Shown one piece after another: positions 22,924 to 31,233 of a DNA stretch of 50,727 bases; position 1 is the first letter of the stretch, and each line of letters opens with the position of its first letter. The position numbers and the translations under genes are program-made. The DNA comes from Anaeroplasma bactoclasticum (lineage in GTDB: Bacteria > Bacillota_I > Bacilli_A > Acholeplasmatales > Anaeroplasmataceae): positions 1-50,727 of the forward strand of contig NZ_QXEV01000004.1 in NCBI RefSeq assembly GCF_003550015.1. Reading direction: 5' to 3'. Under the pieces are notes generated by a model that saw only the letters and a list, made by a program, of their open reading frames with translations, was not told where the DNA came from and made no database searches.

Positions 22924-23124
22924 TCAGAGGTTTGTTATAGTTAATTTATCTTGATTTCTTTCTACTAATTCATCTACAACATTTATAAATCCATTCTCAT
23001 ATGATCCAGGTAAAGAATAAAAATAATCACCAAATGAATAATTATATCTATCATAATCATTCCAATTATACTCTATATAGTCTGTTGAATCGATTTTATC
23101 ATCTAAAATTGATTCACTAATATT
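22924..23124 (-). pseudogene. Out-of-frame C-terminal lipoprotein remnant
   Basis: An open frame of 66 codons without a start codon begins inside the last codons of the lipoprotein gene, shifted by one base, and ends in TGA. It translates to a Tyr/Asp/Asn-rich peptide like the lipoprotein itself. DDKIDSTDYIEYN near its start resembles YDKIDGYTDVKLEY at the end of the lipoprotein. It is either the lost tail of the same gene after a frameshift, or the last part of a tandem copy. A terminator follows it directly. Confidence 0.55.
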
Positions 23125-23959
23125 CTAATTTTACATCTGTATATCCATCAATTTTATCATATCCTAAACAATCAGACAAACCTAATCTTGCTTCTCCATA
23201 ATAAGATACTAAACTATTTTCTCTAATAGATACATATTTTTCAGAATCTCCATAATATCCTCCACGATTTAAATCAACAGAGGCATAAATATAACTCTTA
23301 TCCTCATTAGAATATATAGACATATTATTTGAATTAAATCTTCCCGAGAACAATTCAGGATAACAACAATTTTCAAAAACTGTATAGTTATAATATTTCA
23401 TTAAGTTTCCTTTAAAGGATGTAATTTTTAGAGAACCACTTGCCTTCTTTTCATCACAATACTGGTAATCATTAAATTCAAAATCCGAATTTACAATGTA
23501 TTTATCATCCTTTAGTACTGCCTTTGTTACAAAAGAATAGGATGAATCACCTTTACTAGTTTTTAAATGGTAATATTCATAATAATAGGAAGAACCATTT
23601 TTTGAATCATAAATAGATTTTATTTTGAATTTAAAAACCGGTTTATTCTTATCCCCAGACTCATAGCCTTTAGCTTCTTGAGTCATCATAATTGTTGTAT
23701 TATTCTGGTAGAATTTATCATACTCATCAACTGACATACCATTTAAGATATTATTTTTTGTATTATGTTTCACAGTTTCAAATTCATTTATCAAATTCGA
23801 TTTTTCTTCTATTGTCTTATACTCTACTGTAGCACAAGAATCCATTTCTTGACTTGCTACATCAAAATCCTTTGAAAAATAGTCTCTTTCTCCACAAGAA
23901 GCTAAGCTTACTGTAGATACTGCTAATGCAAATAATAATGTTATTTTTTTCTTTTTCAT
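23117..23959 (-). CDS. Lipoprotein of unknown function
   Basis: The protein has 280 residues. Residues 1-22 are a lipoprotein signal (MKKKK, hydrophobic core LLFALAVSTV, lipobox SLASC with Cys22), so the mature protein is probably anchored outside the cell. The rest is polar, rich in Tyr, Asp, Ser and Asn, with no motif I recognise. The end may be truncated: TAG is followed at once by TGA, and an open frame continues one base out of phase for 66 codons. A TTGACA-16-TATAAT promoter and an AAGGAGAGAG site precede it; it is monocistronic. Confidence 0.8.
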   Translation of the reverse strand: MKKKKITLLFALAVSTVSLASCGERDYFSKDFDVASQEMDSCATVEYKTIEEKSNLINEFETVKHNTKNNILNGMSVDEYDKFYQNNTTIMMTQEAKGYESGDKNKPVFKFKIKSIYDSKNGSSYYYEYYHLKTSKGDSSYSFVTKAVLKDDKYIVNSDFEFNDYQYCDEKKASGSLKITSFKGNLMKYYNYTVFENCCYPELFSGRFNSNNMSIYSNEDKSYIYASVDLNRGGYYGDSEKYVSIRENSLVSYYGEARLGLSDCLGYDKIDGYTDVKLEY

Positions 23960-23991
23960 AATTACTCTCTCCTTCTTTTTATGACAATGTT

Positions 23992-24019
23992 ATTATAACG
24001 AGTTTTTAAAAAATGTCAA
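23992..24019 (-). promoter_or_regulatory. Sigma-A promoter of the lipoprotein gene
   Basis: TTGACA (24014-24019), 16-bp spacer, TATAAT (23992-23997) on the minus strand, directly after the mrp terminator. Confidence 0.8.
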
Positions 24020-24052
24020 ATAAAAATACTCAAGTTATTAAGCTTGAGCATT
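24020..24052 (-). terminator. Terminator of the rimP-nusA-infB-mrp operon
   Basis: AATACTCAAG (24025-24034) pairs with CTTGAGCATT (24043-24052) with one mismatch and an 8-nt loop; a minus-strand TTTTTATTT tail follows. Confidence 0.75.
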
Positions 24053-24056
24053 TGAA

Positions 24057-24905
24057 TTACTTTACAATGTTTCTATTAAGTTCAATTTTACCAAACTTTT
24101 TTACAGCTTCTGCTGTATCTTTGATGAATGAAGTATCAATAGATTCAATCTTTCCATCATCAACAAGCTTTGCATAATTTGGATTAATAGGTAAAGCCTG
24201 AAGTGGTAATATGTCATAGTGGAATGCTACTTCTTCTAGCTTTGAATCACCAAATGGATATACCTTTTCTTTACAGCAAGGGCATTCCATATAGCTCATG
24301 TTTTCAACCAAACCAACAATCTTAATATTCATTTGGTTGCACATATTAACTGCCTTACCAACAATCATCTTAACTAAATCCTGTGGAGTAGATACAATGA
24401 TTACTCCATCTACTGGAATGGATTGGAATACAGTTAATGCAACATCTCCTGTTCCTGGAGGCATATCGACAAATAGATAGTCTAAATCTCCCCAGCAGGT
24501 ATCAGAATAGAATTGCTTAATTGCTCCACCAATTACAGGTCCTCTCCATAATACTGGAGTGGATGGATCCTGTAAAATTAAATTAATAGACATTACTTTA
24601 ATTCCTAGGCTAGATTCTGATGGATACATAGTATCTTCTGTACCATGAATCTGTTCTGTAACTCCAAAAGCCTTAGGAATTGATGGGCCAGTAATATCAG
24701 AATCTAAAATTCCAACCTTATAGCCCTCTTTGGCAAGCTCTGTTGCAAGTAAGGATGTTACCATGGATTTACCAACTCCACCCTTACCAGATACTACACC
24801 AATAATTTTTTTAATACTTGAATCCTTAGGTGCTTTTGCAAGTAAGGATTTATTCTTATCACAGGATGCAGTGCATCCGTCACAATTATGATTACACTCT
24901 GACAT
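24057..24905 (-). CDS. Mrp/NBP35-family iron-sulfur cluster carrier ATPase
   Basis: The protein has 282 residues. The N-terminus has a cysteine cluster CNHNCDGCTASC (residues 4-15), the P-loop is GKGGVGKS near 39-46, followed by DSDITGPSIPKAFG, DMPPGTGD and a CPCC motif near 210 that would hold the bridging Fe-S cluster of the dimer. Family members store and transfer 4Fe-4S clusters in the cytoplasm. The MIP18-type N-terminal domain of longer Mrp proteins is absent. It starts 1 nt after the rbfA stop, so it belongs to the rimP-nusA-infB-rbfA operon, in the position where truB often stands in Bacillota. Confidence 0.92.
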   Translation of the reverse strand: MSECNHNCDGCTASCDKNKSLLAKAPKDSSIKKIIGVVSGKGGVGKSMVTSLLATELAKEGYKVGILDSDITGPSIPKAFGVTEQIHGTEDTMYPSESSLGIKVMSINLILQDPSTPVLWRGPVIGGAIKQFYSDTCWGDLDYLFVDMPPGTGDVALTVFQSIPVDGVIIVSTPQDLVKMIVGKAVNMCNQMNIKIVGLVENMSYMECPCCKEKVYPFGDSKLEEVAFHYDILPLQALPINPNYAKLVDDGKIESIDTSFIKDTAEAVKKFGKIELNRNIVK

Positions 24906-24906
24906 A

Positions 24907-25299
24907 TTACTTTTCCTCTTCTTCTTTAATGCCTAAGGAAGCCTGATGCTCCTTAATTTCCTTATCATGCTCATGAATACCAACAATTAAATCATTGATA
25001 TGATTACCATAATCTAAGGAAGTATCTCTTTTAAAGATAAGCTCTGGCATTTTTCTAGCATTTAGCTTTTTAGCAAGGGCACTTCTCAAATAGCCTTTAC
25101 AATCTTCTAATGCTTTTTGATAATTTTCTTCCTTACCCTGATAGAAGGTATAATAAACTGTCATATAAGATAAATCGTTTGTTATTCTTACTTCAGTCAC
25201 TGTAACATTAGATAAGTGCTTGTTCTTCGCATCATTTCTTAAAATGATAGCAAGCTCTCTTAATGCATTAGACTCTAATCTTGCTAAACTAATTCCCAT
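24907..25299 (-). CDS. rbfA: 30S ribosome-binding factor A
   Basis: The protein has 130 residues. It assists late 16S rRNA maturation and cold adaptation. RLESNALRELAIILRNDAKN at the start and VTVTEVRITNDLSYMTVYYTF in the KH-like core are typical, as is PELIFKRDTSLDYGNHIND near 84-102. The C-terminal extension is glutamate-rich. One base separates its ATG from the infB stop (TAATATG). Confidence 0.93.
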   Translation of the reverse strand: MGISLARLESNALRELAIILRNDAKNKHLSNVTVTEVRITNDLSYMTVYYTFYQGKEENYQKALEDCKGYLRSALAKKLNARKMPELIFKRDTSLDYGNHINDLIVGIHEHDKEIKEHQASLGIKEEEEK

Positions 25300-25300
25300 A

Positions 25301-27139
25301 TTATCTTGGAATCTCCTTCATAATAGAGGCTTCGATTACGTCGCCTTCTTTAATATCATTATAGTTTTCAATGCCAATACCACATTCAAAACCATATTTA
25401 ACTTCTTTAACGTCATCCTTAAATCTCTTTAAAGATGCCATCTTTCCTTCAAATACAACTACGCCATCTCTTAAAATACGTACTAAGGAATTTCTTTCGA
25501 TAACACCATCAGTTACATAACAACCGGCAATTGTACCAATCTTAGAAATCTTAAATACTGTACGAACCTCTGCTTGACCTGTAACAACTTCTTCAAATTC
25601 AGGATCAAGTAGACCCTTACATGCAGCTTCAATTTCTTCAATAACCTTATAAATGATGTTATATAGACGGATTTCAACACCCTTAGTTTGTGCTTCTTGA
25701 CGAACAGGAGCCATAGGACGTACATTAAAGCCAATGATAATCGCATGGCTTGCTTCAGCTAAGGATACATCAGTATCTGTAATAGCACCTACAGTTGCAC
25801 GAATGATATTAACCTTAACATCATCCATTTGAATCTTTTCTAAGGAAGCCTTTAATGCTTCAACAGAACCCTGTACATCACCCTTGATGATTAAGTTTAA
25901 AATCTTTTCCTTATCTTGTTCTGCTTCACTGAATAATTCTTCAAGTGTTACAGCCTTCTTAGATGTATTTTCTAATGCCTTTGCGTTAGCCTGACGAATA
26001 GCTGCAGTTTCTCTTGCAGTTCTTTCATCTGCAAATACCATAAACTTATCACCAGCCATAGGAACCTCATTTAAGCCAGTAACCGCTACAGCTAAGGATG
26101 GCTCTGCATCTGTAAAACGAGAATGATGGTCATCCTCCATTGTACGGATTTTACCCCATGTTGTACCTACTACAACACAGTCACCAACCTTTAATGTACC
26201 ATTTTGTACTAATAGAGTAGCAACAGGGCCCTTACCCTTATCAAGCTGAGCCTCAATTACACTACCCATAGCTAGTCTCTTTGGATTTGCTTTTAAATCC
26301 TTCATTTCAGCCACTAACTGAACCATACCTAATAGGTCATCAACACCAGTACCCTTAAGTGCACTAATTGGACAGAAGATTGTATCTCCACCCCAGTCCT
26401 CTGCTAATAGATCATAGTTTGCAAGCTCTTGCTTAACTCTATCCATATTGGCAGTTGGCTTATCCATCTTGTTTACTGCAACAATAATAGGGCATCCTGC
26501 AGCCTTAGCATGAGCAATAGCCTCTTCTGTTTGAGGCATTACACCATCATCTGCAGCTACAACTAGAATAACGATATCTGTAATTTGAGCACCACGTGCA
26601 CGCATCTGTGTAAATGCGGCATGACCTGGAGTATCAATGAATGTAATTAAGAAGCCTTCATGGTTAACCTGGTATGCACCAATATGCTGTGTGATACCAC
26701 CAGCCTCACCCTTAGCTACTCTAGAATTACGAATAGTATCAAGTAATGTTGTTTTACCATGGTCAACATGACCCATGATTGTTACAACTGGTGGACGAGA
26801 AACTAAATCAGCTTCATCATCCTCAAATACCATCTCATCAAATCTTGCAGCATCTGTAATGACCTCATCCTTAACCTCAAAGCCAAAATCCATTGCGACT
26901 AGCTCAATAGTTTCTCTATCTACAGTTTGATTTTGGTTGGCCATAATACCAAGCTGCATAAGCTTCATAATGACTTGGCTATTTGTTTTGCCCATTTCAG
27001 ATGCAATATCTGCAACAGTCATATCCGCTCTATATGTTAAGACACCCTTTTCTTTAGTGTCATTTTCCTTCTTCTTACCCTTTTGTGGCGGGATATTTGA
27101 AGTTCTTACCTCTTTTTTATTCGTAGGTTTTTTAGCCAC
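25301..27139 (-). CDS. infB: Translation initiation factor IF-2
   Basis: The protein has 612 residues. The N-terminal part is short (about 115 residues) with only one IF2_N-like segment ([20 protein letters not shown]), while many bacterial IF-2 proteins have a long charged arm. The G domain has GHVDHGKT (123-130), DTPGH and NKMD; domains II, III and the C-terminal fMet-tRNA-binding domain follow. I chose the GTG at 27139 because AAGGTGATT is placed correctly for it; the first GTG of the reading frame at 27148 lies inside that ribosome site. Confidence 0.96.
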   Translation of the reverse strand: MAKKPTNKKEVRTSNIPPQKGKKKENDTKEKGVLTYRADMTVADIASEMGKTNSQVIMKLMQLGIMANQNQTVDRETIELVAMDFGFEVKDEVITDAARFDEMVFEDDEADLVSRPPVVTIMGHVDHGKTTLLDTIRNSRVAKGEAGGITQHIGAYQVNHEGFLITFIDTPGHAAFTQMRARGAQITDIVILVVAADDGVMPQTEEAIAHAKAAGCPIIVAVNKMDKPTANMDRVKQELANYDLLAEDWGGDTIFCPISALKGTGVDDLLGMVQLVAEMKDLKANPKRLAMGSVIEAQLDKGKGPVATLLVQNGTLKVGDCVVVGTTWGKIRTMEDDHHSRFTDAEPSLAVAVTGLNEVPMAGDKFMVFADERTARETAAIRQANAKALENTSKKAVTLEELFSEAEQDKEKILNLIIKGDVQGSVEALKASLEKIQMDDVKVNIIRATVGAITDTDVSLAEASHAIIIGFNVRPMAPVRQEAQTKGVEIRLYNIIYKVIEEIEAACKGLLDPEFEEVVTGQAEVRTVFKISKIGTIAGCYVTDGVIERNSLVRILRDGVVVFEGKMASLKRFKDDVKEVKYGFECGIGIENYNDIKEGDVIEASIMKEIPR

Positions 27140-27149
27140 AATAATCACC

Positions 27150-27437
27150 TTATTTCTTTAATATTTTTAGAAAGCTTTCATTGCTAATTCCAACAACCAT
27201 ACGATTTTCCTTACCAATGGCAGATGAAAGTTCTATTGAGGAATAGCTTTCTTGGACCTCCACATTATAATAATTCGCTTTATTACGAATCTTTTTCTTT
27301 GTATTTTCTGATGCATCTTTAGCAAGAAATACAAGCTTAATCTTATGATCTGCCATTTGGCTACATACGATATCTGTACCATCTACAAGACCTCTTGCTC
27401 TAGCGCATAATCCTAGATTTGATAAAATCTTATCCAT
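27150..27437 (-). CDS. ylxQ: YlxQ, L7Ae-family RNA-binding protein
   Basis: The protein has 95 residues. [17 protein letters not shown] near 8-24 and [17 protein letters not shown] near 34-50 match the L7Ae/L30e/Gadd45 fold; members bind kink-turn RNA. It sits between ylxR and infB, the conserved Bacillota position. Two-base spacing to ylxR. Confidence 0.9.
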   Translation of the reverse strand: MDKILSNLGLCARARGLVDGTDIVCSQMADHKIKLVFLAKDASENTKKKIRNKANYYNVEVQESYSSIELSSAIGKENRMVVGISNESFLKILKK

Positions 27438-27438
27438 A

Positions 27439-27699
27439 TTACTTTAATAATCCTAAAAGTTCATCATAAATAGAATCAGGAACAGAAACCTCAAGCTTTC
27501 TATCTAAAGCTTTAGATTGCTTTGCTTTTAGAATAACCTCTTCAGATAGCTTAAGATATGCTCCTCTACCGTTTGCCTTACCCTTAGTATCTACAATAAC
27601 ATTACCCTCAGGTGTACGAACAACACGGATTAAATCCTTCTTTTCACATACCTCTTTTGTAACAACACAGGTACGTAAAACAGGCTTTCTTTCTTTCAT
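27439..27699 (-). CDS. ylxR: YlxR, DUF448 nucleic-acid-binding protein
   Basis: The protein has 86 residues. RTCVVTKEVCEKKDLIRVVRTPEG near 9-32 and KANGRGAYL near 41-49 are the family signature. YlxR has been described as an RNA- or DNA-associated regulator. Its start overlaps the nusA stop by one base, so translation is coupled. Confidence 0.92.
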   Translation of the reverse strand: MKERKPVLRTCVVTKEVCEKKDLIRVVRTPEGNVIVDTKGKANGRGAYLKLSEEVILKAKQSKALDRKLEVSVPDSIYDELLGLLK

Positions 27700-28772
27700 T
27701 AGATTAATAATCCCTTCTCATATGCTTCAGTAACTGGCATAATATCAATCTTCCAGCCACAAGACTGAACAGCTAAACGTACATTCTGTCCTGACTTACC
27801 GATAGCAAGTGATAAATGATCATTTGGAACTACAACTACAGATGACTTTGTCTTTGGATCAATGGATAAAACCTTTGTAACATTTGCAGGCTGTAAGGAA
27901 TTAGAAATTAATTCCTCTGGAACTTCACTCCACTTATATAAATCAACCTTTTCTCCACCTAAAGCATTAACGATATCACGGATTCTAGATCCTCCTTCAC
28001 CAACACAAGAGCCGATAGCGTCAACTTTTGGATCATTAGAATATAAGGCAATCTTAGAACGATCACCAGGATCTCTAGCAATACCCTTAATTTCAATAAC
28101 TCCACTCTTGATTTCTGGAATGAAGTTTTCCATTAAACGGATAACTAATGCTCTATCTGTACGAGATACAGAAACCTTAGGATCCTTAGTAGTCATTTCA
28201 ACCTTACGAACATATACATTCATCTTTTCACCAATGAATGGATGATCATTAGGTAATAATTCTTTAACAGATAGGCTTGTTACAACACCCATACCTAAAT
28301 TTAGGGTAATGAACTTATCATTTAAGTTAGTAACCTCACCAATAACCATTTCATTTTCTAAAGTCTTGAAATGCTCATAAGCAAGTTCTCTTTGTTTAGT
28401 TCTAACACCCTGAGTATAAACACTCTTTGCAGCACTAATTGCTGTACGGTTGAAGTCTTTAATATTAACTTCCTGTTTAACAATATCTCCAACCTTATAG
28501 GATGCCTTAATTAATTGAGCATCCTCAAGTAGCATTTCTGCCATTGCATCTTCTTCTAACTCTTCAGAATACTTTTCAACTACAACATGTAAAGAATACA
28601 TTTTGATTTCATGATGGCCTGGATCAATTGTAACCTCACATGAAGCATTACCATTAATCTTCTTGAAGGAATTAATTAATCCCTTCTTAAATACCTCATA
28701 TACATCCTCTACAGTAATACCTCTTTCTTCAGCAAGTACTTCTGCATTCTCAAAAAAAGCTTTGTTAATCAT
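27699..28772 (-). CDS. nusA: Transcription termination/antitermination factor NusA
   Basis: The protein has 357 residues, similar to other Bacillota NusA and lacking the C-terminal acidic repeats of the E. coli form. The N-terminal RNA-polymerase-binding domain is followed by an S1 domain (about 135-200) and two KH domains (GSCVGEGGSRI near 242 and AIGKSGQNVRLA near 328). It enhances pausing and intrinsic termination, which is relevant in a genome region so rich in intrinsic terminators. Start after AGGAGGAG. Confidence 0.95.
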   Translation of the reverse strand: MINKAFFENAEVLAEERGITVEDVYEVFKKGLINSFKKINGNASCEVTIDPGHHEIKMYSLHVVVEKYSEELEEDAMAEMLLEDAQLIKASYKVGDIVKQEVNIKDFNRTAISAAKSVYTQGVRTKQRELAYEHFKTLENEMVIGEVTNLNDKFITLNLGMGVVTSLSVKELLPNDHPFIGEKMNVYVRKVEMTTKDPKVSVSRTDRALVIRLMENFIPEIKSGVIEIKGIARDPGDRSKIALYSNDPKVDAIGSCVGEGGSRIRDIVNALGGEKVDLYKWSEVPEELISNSLQPANVTKVLSIDPKTKSSVVVVPNDHLSLAIGKSGQNVRLAVQSCGWKIDIMPVTEAYEKGLLI

Positions 28773-28781
28773 TTTCTCCTC

Positions 28782-29228
28782 CTATATTTTAACTGCAAGC
28801 CTTATAAGCTTGATTTCTTCTTTCTTAATATTCATTTTTTTAAATCTACCTTTAATATTAATCCTTAAGGTAATGGACATGGGATCTGCCTCTACAAGCT
28901 CACCCTCATAAATCATATTTTCTACTTCTACATGAGTATACATTCCAATAGATTCTAAGATTTCTTCATCATTTCTTAAAACCTTCTCTGCCCCAGGGGA
29001 TGATACTTCAAGTAAATATTCTGGCATATCAGAATCATACTTATCTATTCTTTCGGATAAATATTCATTCGCAAGACCTAAAGTATCTACATCAATTCCA
29101 CCCTTTTTATCTAGGGTAACCCTTAAAATCAGATAACCAAATTCCTTAACGAGCTCTACATCATAGAAAATTAAATCATGCTCCTTAAGAAATGGCTCTA
29201 ATATGGTTTTGGTAATTTGTAAATCCAT
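28782..29228 (-). CDS. rimP: Ribosome maturation factor RimP
   Basis: The protein has 148 residues. LRVTLDKKGGIDVDTLGLANEYLSERID and YLLEVSSPGAEKVLRND are the conserved family blocks, and the C-terminus is the SH3-like domain. It helps 30S assembly. First gene of the nusA-infB operon, after a promoter at 29303-29330 and a hairpin-containing leader. Confidence 0.94.
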   Translation of the reverse strand: MDLQITKTILEPFLKEHDLIFYDVELVKEFGYLILRVTLDKKGGIDVDTLGLANEYLSERIDKYDSDMPEYLLEVSSPGAEKVLRNDEEILESIGMYTHVEVENMIYEGELVEADPMSITLRINIKGRFKKMNIKKEEIKLIRLAVKI

Positions 29229-29261
29229 AAAATCCCTCCATTTCCAAATTAAGAAATAAAT

Positions 29262-29285
29262 AAGAGAGGTCCGTCAACCTCTCTT
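29262..29285 (-). terminator. Hairpin in the rimP leader, possible attenuator
   Basis: AAGAGAGGT (29262-29270) pairs with ACCTCTCTT (29277-29285), a 9-bp stem with a 6-nt loop. The minus-strand tail ATTTATTTC is a weak U-tract. It lies downstream of the rimP promoter, so besides ending the ankyrin transcript it may control the operon that encodes NusA. Confidence 0.6.
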
Positions 29286-29302
29286 TTAAAGCTTATACTT
29301 CT

Positions 29303-29330
29303 ATTATATAGAAATATTCAAAAAAATCAA
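29303..29330 (-). promoter_or_regulatory. Promoter of the rimP-nusA-infB operon
   Basis: TTGATT (29325-29330), 16-bp spacer, TATAAT (29303-29308) on the minus strand, immediately after the stop codon of the ankyrin gene. The leader to the rimP ATG would be about 68 nt. The greA promoter at 31203-31230 has the same boxes and spacing. Confidence 0.75.
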
Positions 29331-29335
29331 GTGAA

Positions 29336-30283
29336 TTACTTAATTTCATCTAAAAGTTTTCGGATTCTTTCGTTCTTTATGTACTTTATTAACATCTTCG
29401 GTGTAAATCCAAAAGTATCACTTCTTTTTATATTTCTTAAAACCATATGTTTTTCTACTAAAACATAATCTTCAATTAGAATCGCATAATGCAAAGGATA
29501 TGTACTTTTATATTCCTCATACTTATATTTAATCGCCTTTTCATTAATGAAATCTATCATAGAATCTGCTTCAATTAAATCTAAGGCAGTATCCCCATTT
29601 TTATTCTTTATATCTAAAATAGCTCCTTTAGATAATAATAAATCTACACTATCAAAGCTTTTCGCTTTTATAGCATAGAAAAGCGGAGTTTCTCCTTGAT
29701 TTGTTTTCAAATTCACAAATGCATTGTGGCTAATCAAATAAGATAAAACCTTTATGTCTCCACTTCTAGCTGCAATATGGATTGGGGCTTCCCCCTTAAA
29801 GTTAGGCTTATTTACAATTTCATCATCTACAATTACTTTAGCAAGTAAATCTAGATTTCTACTTCTTACTAAAGCCATAAATATAGTTTCTTCTTTATTA
29901 TCCTCTTCTTCTAAATGGAATTCTTGAGTTTCTAATAATAAAGAAATCATATTTTCTCTACCTAAGATGCATGCTTTATACAAAGGAGAATGTCCATCAT
30001 TATTCTTGATGGTTAAATCAGCATTATGACGAATAAGCATTTTTAAAAAGCCAATTCGATTATTAATTACACAATAATGGCTTGGAGTATTTCCAAAGCT
30101 ATCCTGCATATTTACATTGATATAGTTTTCTAAAAGTAAATCAAATATTTCAGAGTTGTTGAAGGTAATAGCTACATGAAGAAGACTTAGGCCTCTTTCA
30201 TTTTTTATATTAACATCTCCAAGCTCTAAAAATTCTCTTAGAGCTTGAGGGTTATTCGAATAAATAGAATCAAATGCGTCCAT
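29336..30283 (-). CDS. Ankyrin-repeat protein of unknown function
   Basis: The protein has 315 residues and consists of about eight ankyrin repeats, for example GLSLLHVAITFNNSEIFDLL, GNTPSHYCVINNRIGFLKML, GHSPLYKACILGRENMISLL, GEAPIHIAARSGDIKVLSYL and GETPLFYAIKAKSFDSVDLL. No signal peptide, membrane segment or catalytic domain is visible, so it is probably a cytoplasmic protein-binding scaffold. The start lies 15 nt after the stem of the HU terminator with only a poor ribosome site (GGATGGA), and no promoter fits between, so it may be made only by read-through from HU. Confidence 0.85.
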   Translation of the reverse strand: MDAFDSIYSNNPQALREFLELGDVNIKNERGLSLLHVAITFNNSEIFDLLLENYINVNMQDSFGNTPSHYCVINNRIGFLKMLIRHNADLTIKNNDGHSPLYKACILGRENMISLLLETQEFHLEEEDNKEETIFMALVRSRNLDLLAKVIVDDEIVNKPNFKGEAPIHIAARSGDIKVLSYLISHNAFVNLKTNQGETPLFYAIKAKSFDSVDLLLSKGAILDIKNKNGDTALDLIEADSMIDFINEKAIKYKYEEYKSTYPLHYAILIEDYVLVEKHMVLRNIKRSDTFGFTPKMLIKYIKNERIRKLLDEIK

Positions 30284-30289
30284 ATTCCA

Positions 30290-30321
30290 TCCGAAAAAAA
30301 ATAGAGCATGATGCTCTATTT
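30290..30321 (-). terminator. HU terminator overlapping the stop codon
   Basis: AAATAGAGCAT (30299-30309) and ATGCTCTATTT (30311-30321) form a near-perfect hairpin, followed on the minus strand by a run of T. The HU stop codon (30316-30318) is within the stem. Confidence 0.88.
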
Positions 30322-30591
30322 ATTTACAGCGTCCTTTAAAACCTTACCAGCCTTGAAAGCAGGAGTCTTCTGTGCAGGTACTTCAACGATTTCACCAGTT
30401 CTTGGGTTTCTACCCTCTCTAGCTACTCTAGTTCTTACCTCAAATGTACCAAATCCAGAAATAACAACCTTATCTCCATCAGCTAAAGCTTCTCCAATCA
30501 TCTTAAAAACTGTATCCACTGCTCTTTCAGCATCCTTACGTGTAACTTCTAATCCATCGGCAATTGCTGCGACAATTTCTGATTTATTCAT
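30316..30591 (-). CDS. hup: HU-family DNA-binding protein
   Basis: The protein has 91 residues. MNKSEIVAAIADGLEVTRKDAERAVDTVF and the hallmark ISGFGTFEVRTRVAREGRNPRTGEIVEVPAQKTPAFKAGK arm show the HU/IHF family. As a homodimer it bends and compacts DNA. It has a strong TTGCAA-17-TATAAT promoter and an AGGAGG ribosome site, consistent with high expression. Confidence 0.97.
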   Translation of the reverse strand: MNKSEIVAAIADGLEVTRKDAERAVDTVFKMIGEALADGDKVVISGFGTFEVRTRVAREGRNPRTGEIVEVPAQKTPAFKAGKVLKDAVNK

Positions 30592-30628
30592 TTTTTCCTC
30601 CTAAAAATAATTGCATTTTGTATTTATA

Positions 30629-30657
30629 ATTATAACAATTGTATGTTATAATTGCAA
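30629..30657 (-). promoter_or_regulatory. Sigma-A promoter of the HU gene
   Basis: TTGCAA (30652-30657), 17-bp spacer, TATAAT (30629-30634) on the minus strand. Confidence 0.82.
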
Positions 30658-30683
30658 GCCCTTTCATAAGAGAAAATGGCTTA

Positions 30684-30713
30684 ACTAAAAGAAAAATGGC
30701 TTAGATAAGCCAT
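30684..30713 (-). terminator. greA terminator
   Basis: ATGGCTTA (30696-30703) pairs with TAAGCCAT (30706-30713), with a minus-strand TTTTTCTTTT tail. An extra copy of the left arm, ATGGCTTA at 30676-30683, could form an alternative hairpin with the same partner. Confidence 0.85.
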
Positions 30714-30724
30714 AAATCTTGAAA

Positions 30725-31171
30725 TTACTTTTTAATCTCTAATACTTCGATTTCCATGTCCTTGCCAGTTTCAGTAGTCATAAATACATGATCTCCTGCC
30801 TTATGACCTAAAACTGCCTTTGCTAAAGGAGATTCATTAGAAATCTTACCAGCAAATGGATCTGTTTCAGAACCGCAAACCTGGAACTCTTTTACTAAAT
30901 TCTTAGCTACATAGCGAATCTTAATTGTAGTGATTTCTACAATTCTAGCATGCTTTAGCATATCCTCAATTTCAGTAATACGAGCTTCATTCTTAGACTG
31001 CTCTTCTCTTGCGGATGTATAATCAGCGTTTTCGGATAAGTCACCTTGCTCACGAGCTACCTGGATAGCTTCTTTAATTCTATCACGCTCAGAAACTTTT
31101 CTCCACTCTAGCTCATCTTCAAGTTCCTTCTTACCCTGTACGGTTAAATCAATTTGTTTTGCGTTTACCAT
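30725..31171 (-). CDS. greA: Transcription elongation factor GreA
   Basis: The protein has 148 residues. It rescues backtracked RNA polymerase by stimulating transcript cleavage. The N-terminal coiled coil carries the acidic tip region GDLSENADY near 42-50 and the C-terminal FKBP-like domain ends DPFAGKISNESPLAKAVLGHKAGD. I use the ATG at 31171, placed after GGAGGACTATAAA; the longer frame would include the promoter region. Confidence 0.95.
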   Translation of the reverse strand: MVNAKQIDLTVQGKKELEDELEWRKVSERDRIKEAIQVAREQGDLSENADYTSAREEQSKNEARITEIEDMLKHARIVEITTIKIRYVAKNLVKEFQVCGSETDPFAGKISNESPLAKAVLGHKAGDHVFMTTETGKDMEIEVLEIKK

Positions 31172-31202
31172 TTTATAGTCCTCCATAAAAATACATATAT
31201 AA

Positions 31203-31230
31203 ATTATACCTAAAAACTTCAAAAAATCAA
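31203..31230 (-). promoter_or_regulatory. Promoter of greA
   Basis: TTGATT (31225-31230), 16-bp spacer, TATAAT (31203-31208) on the minus strand, adjacent to the stop codon of the preceding gene. Confidence 0.72.
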
Positions 31231-31233
31231 GAA

